A stretch of 64,000 bases of DNA from Colletes latitarsis (taxonomy: Eukaryota > Arthropoda > Insecta > Hymenoptera > Colletidae), in assembly GCF_051014445.1 (NCBI RefSeq), contig NC_135137.1, forward strand, positions 27,343,501 to 27,407,500. Direction: 5' to 3'. The notes under the pieces are model-generated. The model ran no database searches. It had not been told where the DNA came from and worked only from the letters and a program-made list of their open reading frames with translations. Position numbers and translations under genes: made by a program. Below, piece by piece: positions 48,461 through 59,359 of this stretch. Numbering within the stretch: position 1 is the first letter of the stretch; each line of letters opens with the position of its first letter.

Positions 48461-48939
48461 CAAAATATCTTAGCGAAATAGCACAGGAATAAAAATCTTA
48501 TTTTAATTAGTGACATTAAAATCCATAAAATAGTATGCAAAGAAAAATTATACATGAGTTAATAAAATTCATAAAATAATATGCAAACAAAAATGGTATA
48601 TGATTCACCACAATCATGCCAATTCAAAAAATAAGGCAGTAGTAGAAATAGAGGAGGAAAACATAATAACCAGATAAAACTGGACAGTAAAACAACACCG
48701 AATTATGACCCAACAAATAAAATAAACCGGTCAATTTTGTGATAATAATATAAACAAGTAAAGTGAACTTACTACTTGTTCAGCATTAGTTACCATTACC
48801 AAGGAAGCATCAAAGGTCCAGCTGTAACATAAGAAACGATTCGTAATTTAGCAAAAGCGATGAACAGTTCCATAACGTTCAATTGGTATCAAACGACAAA
48901 ATAGAAGCGGGAAGAGCAATTTTAAATAGTTCTTACCAG

Positions 48940-49030
48940 TGGTCATCACAGTCCGGCACTGGTCAGTAATGGTCAGTAGTGGTCAGCTCTGGTCAGTCCT
49001 GGTCACTCCTGGTCCCCAGAGGTCAGCGCT
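48940..49030. repeat. TGGTCAGTNN short tandem repeat
   Basis: About eight imperfect 10-bp units (TGGTCAGTAA, TGGTCAGTAG, TGGTCAGCTC, TGGTCAGTCC, TGGTCACTCC). Inverted, more degenerate TGACC words reappear at about 49213-49280. Confidence 0.75.
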
Positions 49031-49799
49031 CCTCGAATGGCCTGGCTTCGGCCCGCGAGACCCGATTCCTCTGGATGCTTCAGGGGTACTGAAGAATTTG
49101 TCCAGCGGTAGTCCTCGAGTGGGGAAGTCGAAGAGTGGGGAGACAATGTCAACGTGAAGAGTTAAGAATCGCTTGGTCTAGAGAACAATGCTATTTCGAT
49201 TGGTCCCACCTCTTGACCATTTCTGGATCTTCACTGGACCGCTGACCTTGATGTCAACCTCACTGTTGACCACCAGTGACCATAAATTATTGTTGATCAT
49301 CGACCCATTAAAACCATTACGAAGATTAAAGCCTTCTTTCGAGGATCCCCTTACAATTTGATGCATGATCTTTTTAACATTTTGTACCACTTTGGAAGAG
49401 TGTATCTCATGTTATAAAACACTCATGGTACAGCGATAGCGTTCATCCCACTAACGATAGGTCTATTCTTTACCTCGTTTATGTGTAATAGATTGAAAAA
49501 TAAAAATGCCTGGGCAGTTGAGACTCAAAATCGTATGCAGGTTGACACAAATCGGATTTCAGCTGTTTCGAAAGCAAAAAAGAAAGACTCACATTCGCCT
49601 TCTTTCTTGAATTCCCGAAGCTGTCCAAAGCATCTAAGCTCACGTACACTTGGCTGTGAATTGGTGTGCATAAATGGAGGGGTATATTTTTAGATTTATC
49701 AAGACACATATGTATAACTTCCGTATCTGTAGTATTACTCATTTTCTATTCGTTAATTTTTGTTAATACGTGTCTTTTTGTACATCAGTTCGAACAATT

Positions 49800-50232
49800 G
49801 CCATACCGAGTGAAAAGTTCAGATGTGATTTTAGCGTTCTCGTCAGTTGAGAAACTATTCACTGAATTAGTATTGATGGGCAGCAACTGTAATGTATGCG
49901 TAAATACATGTGAGTTGCGATGTACGTATTAATGAGATACATCCTTAGGTATTTTAATAATCTTGAAATTTTTAAATAATCTTAATCGATTGATTACTCC
50001 AATGAAATTAATCAATTAATATGCAATTATGGACCGTACAGCTTCTATTCCGTTAAAAAATAATAAAATTTCTGTAATTTCATTTTCTGTCTCACTTCCT
50101 CTTGTGTTCATTTCTAAATCTGTTGGTAACGTTGCGAGTGACACGGAAATGGTAATGGGACTCTAGAGGCTCTAGAGAAACGGGCCGAAAAAATACATTA
50201 GGTGAAAGATCTACTCGTATACCTCGTCGGTG
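49800..50232. mobile_element. second, left-truncated copy of the 45.8 kb MITE
   Basis: Shares two blocks with 45830-46167: 49801-49917 (CCATACCGA...GCGTAAATACATGTGAGTTG) and 50109-50232 (TCTGTTGGTAACGTTGCGAG...GAAAGATCTACTCGTATACC). About 190 bp not in the first copy separates them. The left inverted end is missing. Confidence 0.6.
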
Positions 50233-51106
50233 GTTATGCATCGATGATGAATCTTTCAAAAAGCAGAGACTTTTTAATTCAACATTTGAAGAGAAGCTAA
50301 TTGTAGAAGTCCATATAATAAGGTTTCATAAAAAAAACCTCGCAAAAATATGTTTTACGTTAAGTACTGTTTATAATTCTTTTTGCTGATCTGTAATATA
50401 ATATAATCGAGAAAAATTTTTATCCGAACATATTATTCGCATAAATTTTCATATAAATACTTATAAGTTTTTATTCGGATAAATATTTATTCATTAATGA
50501 CGAATAAAGCGTTTATTTGTTATCCGTCATCAGAATAAAATTTTATCCAATTTTCATTAGAATATATAAATATTTTCTCATCAAGATTGACACATCTAGA
50601 ATTTTACTGTGGAACTTTGTAAAAGATAAAGTTGATAATGAAAGCCTGCCAATAAATTGTCAGGCAATTTTCATGAAAATATACTTATCATTCAGGAGTA
50701 GAATAAATTTTTATACAATCGTAAATAACTTTAAAAGATCAACATACATCAAGACAATAAATTAATCTTCAAATGGGCATGTATAGCTAACAAAAAATAT
50801 ATAGTTCTATTTAAAAAATAAAAGTGATCTTGAAAGTTTGGAGACACCTCCATCTAAACAAAACTTGTGTTAATTATAAAATGTTGTCCTCAAAATGGAA
50901 ACTTCCCTTTGAAACATCGTTTTGAACTAATAGTTTTAGCTTAAAATGAAACACTTTATACATTAAAAGATAAGAAATTTGTTTCATACGTTTAATAGCA
51001 CTCTTCTGCTTCTGAATCACCTTAAAAACAATGTACATTCATACTAATATTTTTAATACAATTTAGAGAATTATAATGCATTCTTTACTGTTGTTTTTTA
51101 GTGACA
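50233..51106. other. AT-rich intergenic stretch
   Basis: 50.4-50.55 kb has partly palindromic TTATCCGA / TTCGGATAA words. No gene. Confidence 0.4.
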
Positions 51107-51112
51107 TTTATT
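51107..51112 (-). terminator. poly(A) signal of ATP synthase b gene
   Basis: AATAAA on the minus strand about 150 nt past the stop codon. Confidence 0.55.
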
Positions 51113-51263
51113 TATAATCAAATATAATTGTATAATGTACAATGTATTGGTAAACAACACAGTAATTGCAACAGATGAAATGTTCTTTCTCAATATTGTT
51201 TATGATGAACTAGTCCAGATTTAATAATAATCTTACTATTTTGTCTAGCTTAGTTATAAAATT

Positions 51264-52672
51264 TTATGCTTTTACTGCAAGAGCTTCAAGATCTCTAATA
51301 CATTGTTGTAGAGTAGCTTTTTCTTGTTCTGGAGTAATTGCTTTTAGTACGCCATTAATAATCCACTGCACCATATGTTTTTGAGCAATTCTGCGTTCCA
51401 CAGAATCTAGCTGAGCATGGAAATCGAGGCGTTTCTTAACCTACAAACAATATAAATGCATTTTTAATAGATATTAATAATAGTACAAGTAGAGAAAATG
51501 TTATAAAAATGTAGAATAATGCTTAATTTATCTTTAATAATTATCTTTGTAGTAGTTTTAAAATTTGAGCATTAGAAAAAAATATATGTATTTAAAAAAT
51601 GAACCTCATTATAAACTTCTATCATTCGTTCTCTATAAACAGCTTCTAACTGTATCAAAACGTTCTGTTTTTTAACATCATAAATCATTTTTTGTGCATC
51701 AGTACGCCACTTCTCTGTTTCCAGGGTCTTAATTACATGTTCATGTTCTTTTATCTCTTCTTCTCTTCCAGCATTGAGCTCAGCTTCATAATCATCAACC
51801 TTTTTATCCAAGAACTTGGCAAAATTAGGTCCAAATTTCTTTACAGTAAAAATACAAATCATGGCCAAAGAAATTGCATTGTAAAATTCATGTTCCAAAA
51901 CATAAATCTCCTTAGATACTAAATATGTTCCCAAAGTACCTAAGAATACATATGGACCTAAACATAAAATATAAATAAATATTATTCATAAAGTTATGAT
52001 TTCATTATTATAAACTAGATATAAAATTGTATGATTCTATGTCTTTCACTTGCAAAGTTTTATGTTATATATTACTGACAAACCTGATACACCAGTTTTA
52101 GGGTAGAAAAATGTAAACCATTCTTCTGGAATAAATCCATGCCTAACTGGAGATGGGTCTATAAGACGTTTTGGACGTGGTACATCAGATAATGATGGTA
52201 CTGTAGTTTGAATCCCTCTACTGGCTACAGAGACTAATTGAGCTTTGAAATAAATTTAAAAAATTAGAAAGTATTTAACAAAATCTTTAAAAAGAGTTTA
52301 AGTCTATTAGAGAACTGGATATTGTAACCAATCGTTCAAAAAACAGGCAATCATAATTATTCAAAATTCAAAATTAATTACCGACTTTCATATATAAATT
52401 TGTAATCCTATTTAAATTAAGTATATTACATATACAAAAATTTCAACAACAAAATGTATTTATTCACACTTCTCAGGTAAAATATCCTAATAGGAGCACT
52501 GTATTATTACATAATGGCAGTATAATAACCGACATGTTCTTGACAATGACAGTTACAATATATCACAAAGAATTTATTATTTCTAAAGCATGAAATTTTT
52601 TCAATAAAATAGCAATAGTTCATTCACTTATAATTCAAACTCACCATTACGAAAAGCTAATCTCGACAACAT
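51264..52672 (-). CDS. ATPsynB: mitochondrial ATP synthase F0 subunit b
   Basis: Peripheral-stalk subunit of mitochondrial F1F0 ATP synthase. Four exons (5' to 3'): 52672-52645, 52242-52084, 51957-51605, 51440-51264; GT-AG introns, frame kept, 238 aa, the usual length. Residues 1 to about 25 (MLSRLAFRNAQLVSVASRG) form a basic, Ser-rich mitochondrial targeting sequence. The family block PSPVRHGFIPEEWFTFFYPK comes next, then hydrophobic segments (TGVSGPYVFLGTLGTYLVSK and FYNAISLAMICIFTVKKFG) that sit in the inner membrane. The stalk helix FLDKKVDDYEAELNAGREEE follows, and the C-terminus ends KATLQQCIRDLEALAVKA. Start is the first ATG of a short first exon. No near neighbour on the 3' side; the nearest upstream feature is a hairpin repeat at 53.2 kb. 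Confidence 0.97.
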
Positions 52673-53220
52673 TTTGTCTTTGATACCACCTTACGAGTCG
52701 ATCAAAGTCGGCAAGGGGTAAGCAGTGTAAGCACTCCCTAAAGATTTTACTGATTCCTTCACAGCGCCATGGTTGGGATACCTCAGAACTAAATAGTCTA
52801 AGGTAGCGACGAGCGGAAGGGGTATTGATAGAGGGAAATTTGAATTCTATTATAGGTTTCTTTCCGTTAAGTAAGAATTTAATAGTAACTTTTGTGGTAG
52901 TAACATAAGGCTGATATAATTCTTTAATGACAATAATATTTCTATTTAATTTAATAATTCATAATTTGTATTATTTCCTTTTCAAGATACTCGCTAATAA
53001 ACCTATTTATGTTCCGTGTTACCATGAAAATGGTAGATATTGAATATTTATTGTGGGTACAAACTATGCTGAACGAAAGACAATAAAGCTTCGAGAGTCC
53101 GATTTTGAACTGGATAGACACAAACGCACAAATGATACGTACTTTTTTTATCAAGTGCAAAGTCAGACTCTCATGTTTTTACTGCCTCTCTCTCAGCATG
53201 GCTCGTACCGTACTTCTACG
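52673..53220. other. ATPsynB upstream region
   Basis: 52673 to about 52850 has moderate GC and probably holds the leader and promoter; beyond that it is AT-rich with no supported feature. Confidence 0.4.
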
Positions 53221-53365
53221 AGAAGAAGGCACAGCGTGTTTCCATCCCCACTCCTCTTGCAGTCCGCTGGCTCACAAATATTGGTCGAAAACGGTGATGA
53301 AGATCGGTGACAGCCAATCAGCGGACTACAGTAAGAGTGGGGATGCAAACACGTTGTGCCTTCTT
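53221..53365. repeat. large imperfect hairpin
   Basis: 53221-53270 (GAAGAAGGCACAGCGTGTTT, CCATCCCCACTC, AGTCCGCTGG) is repeated inverted at 53319-53365 (CAGCGGACTAC, GAGTGGGGATG, CAAACACGTTGTGCCTTCTT). About 48 bases separate the ~48-bp arms. The region is GC-richer than its surroundings. MITE or long-hairpin RNA source; undecided. Confidence 0.7.
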
Positions 53366-56142
53366 TCCGTGAAAGGACGATACTAGAATCGGCTGTGATA
53401 TTGTGTAACTGTAGCTATTTAAACGTGACAGTCGAAAACTAATTTTTGTTTCAACTGTACGTGCTTGCTCGTCTATTAGAAAACTGTTTCATGTCAGGGT
53501 GAAAATAAATTGACACATTTATTTTTTTTTCTTTCGCGTTTTAATACTTTATACATATATCGATAATGTTTCGATTTCAAAGTAAAGTAAATATTAATTA
53601 AATCACTTCGAGAATGTACAATTTTAATCGGTCGTCTCATTTACATTTGAAATTGATTAATTAAAATCAAATTAACGCGATCAAAGAAATGCTATACTTT
53701 TTCTGTTGAGCTACGCTAATAATTGTTCATTTTTGCGAGGAAGTATGAAACTGGAATGAGACTTTCTGGTTTAGGTTAGGTCGAAAACCCTGATTGAGTT
53801 AATGTTCTTAGCCTAGTGAGAAGAATTTTGGTAAAGTTGGCTAGTTTGATGATACAGAAAGTGTTGAGAAGCCTGATAATTTTAGGTTATGGTCCCCAGA
53901 CACTGATGTGATGCAACCAGGGGTAGATTCCCTACTTAGGTGATCTTCGGATCTTAGTGGTTACACCTTAGTAATTGTCAAAAATCGGTATTACCTTTTA
54001 AAGATGGAAATGTATTTTATAACGTTTTCACATTTAGTTTACTGTATACTAGTATGGGATAGCAGACTTAGTAATAAAGGGGATGTGGAACATAAACAGA
54101 CGAAGATTGGTCCTAGAGTTCGGTGACGAAAGCGTGAAAACTCATTAGACTGATAATTTCTGCGATTAGAATATCAAAATAATACTGATATTTATTTCGG
54201 TTTTCAGTAATATATCGGTATAGATTCTCGTTAAACTAAAAATAAGTATTTTTCCTTTAATTTTATTTTAGGAATATCGTGCAAGATGCAGGGCGATAAA
54301 TATCGTATATACAACAACAAAAAAGAATACAAATAGTAATCAGTAAGAATTAAATGTTTTTCACTTTTTTAGATAATAGTTTGAAAGAGATACTATTAGT
54401 ATAGTATCAACATTTTCTTTCAATTATTAATTTCGATACAGTATCTTTAACGATTAAACCAAACGTTACATTCATAATATTTATATTTGTTTTTATATGG
54501 AGGCACAAAAAGAATTTTATTTAATAAGAATTGATCGCCATGCAATCATCTCACTTTGTCACTATAACTTTCGTAATGTGTATTTATAGTTATATTATAT
54601 CAAGAGGTATGTAATTAACCCTCATGCAGCAGATGCAGGGCTATTTTGACCCAATTGTAGTTGTTACCATATTCTTTGTTTAATGATGAATGAGAGTTTA
54701 CTTAACCTTTCAAAGGAAGTTTTAGATTTAAATGTCCCGATTTGAGGACATTGATGTATGTAGGACCATTAAACAAATAAATTTGTTCTGTGGAAGTATG
54801 TTTGCAAACACCTTGTTTAGGAAATATTGTCTTCTAAAGTTACAAGACTTACGAACAAATAACATCGAAATATGTATTTTTGTTTTAAAAAATCATTACA
54901 TTTGTTTAGAAGCATTCAGTAAATTAACTATTATTTGGTACGAATGAAAGAAGTTTTGTTTACAGTGCGAATTAATAAAAATATTAGTAACTTTCAATCA
55001 TGAAAATAGAGATACGTCAATGTTAATCATTCCTAAGTCTTGTAAGTTTAGTAATTACAAAAAGAATTTTTAGATACGTTAATTTTTGCATTTTCTAATC
55101 ATCTCTAATTATGAACAGAATATTTTTCTTATGAAATTTGACATATGTCCTTAGACTTCAGAGATAATCGTATCTTTTATACATCTTAAGTAGTATAGGG
55201 TGTAAGGAAATTATATGTCATAACCATTATAGCAAGATTCTATACCTTTAGATTGGTAGAGATCTGTTAAAAATACAATAATTGTCATAAAATTAACCTT
55301 GACTTACACTCTGCACATTAAAAAGATTGTAATGATTTATCTAATGAAAAATATTTCAAAATATTAATGAAAATTAAAGTTCTTGTAAATATGTTTGTTT
55401 TATTATACAAGACATGTACCTCTAAAATACTCAGGTATTTATACATTCGTTAATAGGGTGTATAGTTTATTAATAAAGAGCATTTTAATATCTTTTGTAA
55501 ATATATCCAAAAATACGTACGCACGATATGTGATACAATTTATAATTTAATTTAGTAGCATATGGTAATTTTAGTAAGATTGATCCAATCATACAATATA
55601 TGTTCTTTGTTAAAAATTGACATTGTAATTCATATTTGCAAACCGTATAATCTTAAGAAATTAACAGCGGTCACGGTCAATACGCTTATACATATAATAT
55701 AGTTCTGATAGTCACTAAGGCATTAAAGTAAAAAGGTTATTGTATGTATGTCAATTAATCAAGATGTTTTTATACGTAAATGATTGCTTACACAACTGTA
55801 GCTCTATTACAAATTACACAGGATATCCAGCTATCTTTATGTTGATTAAAGATATTTCTCGACTTAAAATTTAGATAACTGTTACAAAATTTGATCAAAG
55901 ATTTACAATTGTTTGTATAATATTTTAAGATGTGAATGCAGTTTGATTTCTGTAAATTATAAGTTTATAGTAACATAATATTGTAGTTTCTATAAACTTT
56001 AGAAAAGTTCATTTACATCTTCAACATGCTATTCACGGACTTATTCGTTATTTAAAAACAACTCTATAAGTTCAATACAAACGTTTATCTTGTATTTCGA
56101 GGAATACTCATAATTTTCATTAATGAAATGACAAATTCTACA
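53366..56142. other. gene-free AT-rich stretch
   Basis: No supported gene. At 54617 TTAACCCTCATGCAGCAG looks like a piggyBac-type end without a partner. Confidence 0.4.
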
Positions 56143-56150
56143 ATTGTTAC

Positions 56151-56767
56151 TAGAGTTGTCAAACGTTCGAAAAAAACGAATCGAGTTATACTCAGTTCAA
56201 ATAATCTGAACAGATTCCAGAACGAAGTTTCGAAAGATCCGAACAGTTCAAAAGAAGGTGAGTAATTCAGGCATAGGCATCTTAAATGCTCAAAGTACAT
56301 ATGTACATTTTATGTGTGTATAAATAATATAAATGTACTTTACTTCATTATTTTTTCTACACCCATTTTCCGTTTTTTCCAATAAAATATTATAAAGTTA
56401 AGAACTGATTATTGCAATTACGAATTTTTTGGATATTTTAAATCGCAATTTATTCTTTGTGTCTAAATCTATATAAATTCAGATAAACATTAATTTTTAA
56501 AGAATTTATCTTAATATCATTGCCTAAGTTAAATAAAAAATGTAACATTATTGGATGTTCATGCTCATTTATCTGTAACTAATTATAAGAGTTTTTGGTT
56601 TTTGTGAAAGTATTGGTAAAGAAAGTGTAAGTGTTCGAACTACTTAATTTTTTCGAACCGTTCGATTTCATTCGAGGGGTTCGAATCTTTCGAGTTTGCG
56701 GTTTGTTTTGGTTCGGTTCGATTCGTGTTTCGAACTACTCGAATATTCGAACATTGTAACATCTCTA
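56151..56767. mobile_element. hAT-type MITE with 8-bp target duplication
   Basis: 617 bp flanked by the exact 8-bp repeat ATTGTTAC (56143-56150 and 56768-56775). Inverted ends TAGAGTTGTCAAACGTTCGA and TAGAGATGTTACAATGTTCG. Sub-terminal regions are crowded with TTCGAA-type words. Eight-base duplications and TAGAG ends are typical of hAT elements. No transposase. Confidence 0.8.
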
Positions 56768-56775
56768 ATTGTTAC

Positions 56776-57699
56776 TATGGTTGAAGGATGCCCTTGTAAC
56801 AATATGTAAGTAGCAAAATTATAAAAACCATGTACGTATGTTTTAAAAATTCCTTTGGATGTATAAAGACATAGAAGATTTCGTTTCATATAATTCTTGG
56901 TAATACGCAGTATTAAAATATCCACTAAAAGTGTCAAATTAAATGTATAACATGGGACGTATTTACAGTTTTTTTGGGACCTGACCTCTGCTCTATTCTA
57001 GAACACATGGTGAACTATTGTCAAAGACCATTTCTTAATGTGTTCTTGAAAGTATCTATGTTGGAAGACTAGATTAAAAATGTCTACAAACTTTAACAGT
57101 AAATTCTATAAAATTCATTTTCTTTCTTTAAATAGAATGAAGTTGCGATTAGTCTGTACTCGAATGAATAATACTTTTGCATGACGTACCATTAATGCCC
57201 TTGTTCTTAAACTTATTGGCACAAATAATCAAACATTCGCTTTAGATTCTCAATTACTTTCTCAAAATCGTGTAAGTCATCTGGAAGTTTATCATCTTTT
57301 ATTATCATTCATTCCTGGACCCTTGTATCGGATTTTAAGCTAAAACACTTACTGTTGTTCTCAATGGCATACATCACTACTTCGAATATTATGTTCCATT
57401 AATGCTAACATTAATGCTATTACTTTGATTTTAATTTGCATGCAGCTACTTAAATAAGCAATCGAGCGTCAATGCAACAGTCAATTTTCTTTGTTAGATC
57501 CAAGAGTCCCGTATCTTTGACGTATGATTTAAATTCAACTTCAAACATGGCAATCGTATTTTGACTCCTGATTAACCTTGTCTTCAAGTAAATCACGAAG
57601 CTCATTTTTCTCAGCCTGTAGGTTACAGGTGAGAATTCACGTTAGATCGTGTTTCTTTAAAAACGATTCTTGACCAGAAACATGAGAAGGGTCAACTGA
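56776..57699. other. region 3' of the PHLDB-like gene
   Basis: Probably includes its 3' untranslated sequence. On the minus strand 57615-57541 has an acceptor (CCTACAG|GCTGAG) followed by 24 helical codons (AEKNELRDLLEDKVNQESKY...) and a stop; a lone coiled-coil scrap I cannot place. Confidence 0.35.
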
Positions 57700-58857
57700 T
57701 CAGATGCCGTGATCGAACTCATGATATCCTTCTGCCCCGGTGAATACGACGTCCACCCAAATACGCATAGCCTCTGCACTCGGTGCCATTAAGTGATATA
57801 GCCTGGACGACGTTTTAATGATAAAAGTCAACGATGGCTGCGGCGAACGTACGGTGTTCATATGGTCCACGTATACCTCCTCGATCGACTAAACATAGGA
57901 AAGAATATTGAATCGTTTGCAGTTTATAAAATTAAAACTAGATAACTTATTTCATTTATTATTTTTTAGAAATGTGCAAGATTCCTGGTAAATATTTGTA
58001 ATAACGAGGTTAGAGTTGATTTTCGAATATTAGTATCAATTATAATACACGAATTTAGATCAATAAATATAGCTAGATAATATATGATACTTTAAATTTG
58101 TATATAAAGATCATTCTTATACACGAGTAATAGTGTTACAAAAATTACATATAAAATTAATTTGGTTGAATTTTGTTTGTCTAAAAGGCTAATTAAAAAA
58201 GTTTTGATTATTATTCTTATTAGTAAAAATTTGATATACATATAACAAACAATTGCTTCTGACTAGCCAAAATGAATTGAAAATGATTATAGTCTATTAT
58301 TTTATCCAGCCAACGAAATAAATAAGAAACAAATGTCTAAAACAGCACCTCGTGTCATTGTTGGAATTGCAATCGCGATTCTCGATTTTCAAATTAGCCG
58401 CCATGTTATCATTTTATTTTGGGCCTCAAGAGATGGCGCTACATATACATTCAAATTAAAATAGTTTTAAGCAAAGTTTGTTATATGTTTGTGTTATGCC
58501 TTTGAGTTTGGTGAACAAATTAAGTTCGTGATTAAAATATAAAGTTTCTTTTCTTTAACTCAGCAGTCACCCTCGTTCACGAGTAACTCTATGCTGTACC
58601 TGGAAGTAAATCACTCCGCGCGCCTTCCTGGACGAGTTGTCGCTGTAGTACGACAAGGTCTTCCTCTTCCGGTCGAAGACGAACCACCGTTTGTTCCAAT
58701 GGTGGAACTTTTTGCTCATTTTTGACAGGTAACCGCTGCAACTGTACGTATCGACCGTGACATCGTGTATCAGGGGTAACTGGTGCCCGGCAGTCTCGAT
58801 GTGATGCCTTAGGTCCAGGGACTCCGACTTGATGGGGAGGTATCTCGTGAGCGGCCT
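57700..58857 (-). CDS. PHLDB/LL5-type PH-domain protein, last two exons
   Basis: C-terminal PH domain of a PHLDB1/2 (LL5) family protein. Vertebrate members bind phosphoinositides and anchor cortical microtubule and adhesion complexes. Two exons on minus: 58857-58600 (86 codons) and 57888-57700 (62 codons plus stop), phase 0 at the junction, GT-AG. The first reads RPLTRYLPIKSESLDLRHHI, then ETAGHQ, then the PH start CSGYLSKMSKKFHHWNKRWF with VFDRKRKTLSYY and GVIYFQ. The second continues SIEEVYVDHMNTVRSPQPSL, TFIIKTS, LYHLMAPSAEAMRIWVDVVF and TGAEGYHEF. Both match the family in order, including the invariant Trp of the last PH helix. Upstream exons (FHA and coiled coils) are not visible and probably lie beyond the window. 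The frame stays open to about 58902, so the acceptor could be earlier. Confidence 0.92.
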
Positions 58858-59359
58858 CTGCACAAGTCCATAAATCATCGAATTTACAAGCCGTGAAACG
58901 AACTTGTCTGGTTAAAATGATAACTCTGTCGGCCGTGTCATTCGTCACGCGTTTCACGAGTCGACTGTAAGGAACGCGTGACGTGAAAATAGAATCCATG
59001 GATTCGATTGCGAAAGTTCCGATACCTTTGGATGTGTTTTGTTACCGATTTAACCCTAATATTTAAAACCGGATATTTTAAGCGTTTTATTTTTTTTCTT
59101 CGTTGTTATAAGTCTACCAAAAATTATTACTGATGAGATACATATTCGTCGCGTATTGCTTTACAAGTTTCGAAGGGGAATCACAGAAATAGTAAAGAAC
59201 ATGTATGTGAGGTGTATGGAGAAGATACTGTACAGTGAGATTCGCTGTATATCGAATAAGTATATTAGCAGTACGAAGTTGTGGTTTTTGTTCTAATCTG
59301 TATCAAACTCTTAAAGCTACTCTTTCTCAGAGTGATTCTATCATTTGACAGACCTCATA
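58858..59359. other. intron sequence of the PHLDB-like gene
   Basis: Upstream of the penultimate exon. A 136-codon open frame (58589-58999) runs out of frame through the PH exon and is a shadow. No further exon recognised. Confidence 0.4.

Noticed and set aside
45830..50232. LTR retrotransposon with the two ~300-400 bp copies as LTRs
   Set aside because: The copies have terminal inverted repeats (a DNA-transposon feature), differ by a ~190-bp segment, and no gag/pol or primer-binding site is seen between them.
54617..54660. TTAACCCTCATGCAGCAG as a piggyBac left end
   Set aside because: No inverted partner with TTAA found downstream; left as a note only.
58589..58999. 136-codon minus frame starting MDSIFTSRVPYSR
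   Set aside because: It crosses the PH-domain exon in the wrong frame; the PHLDB frame with conserved residues is the real one.
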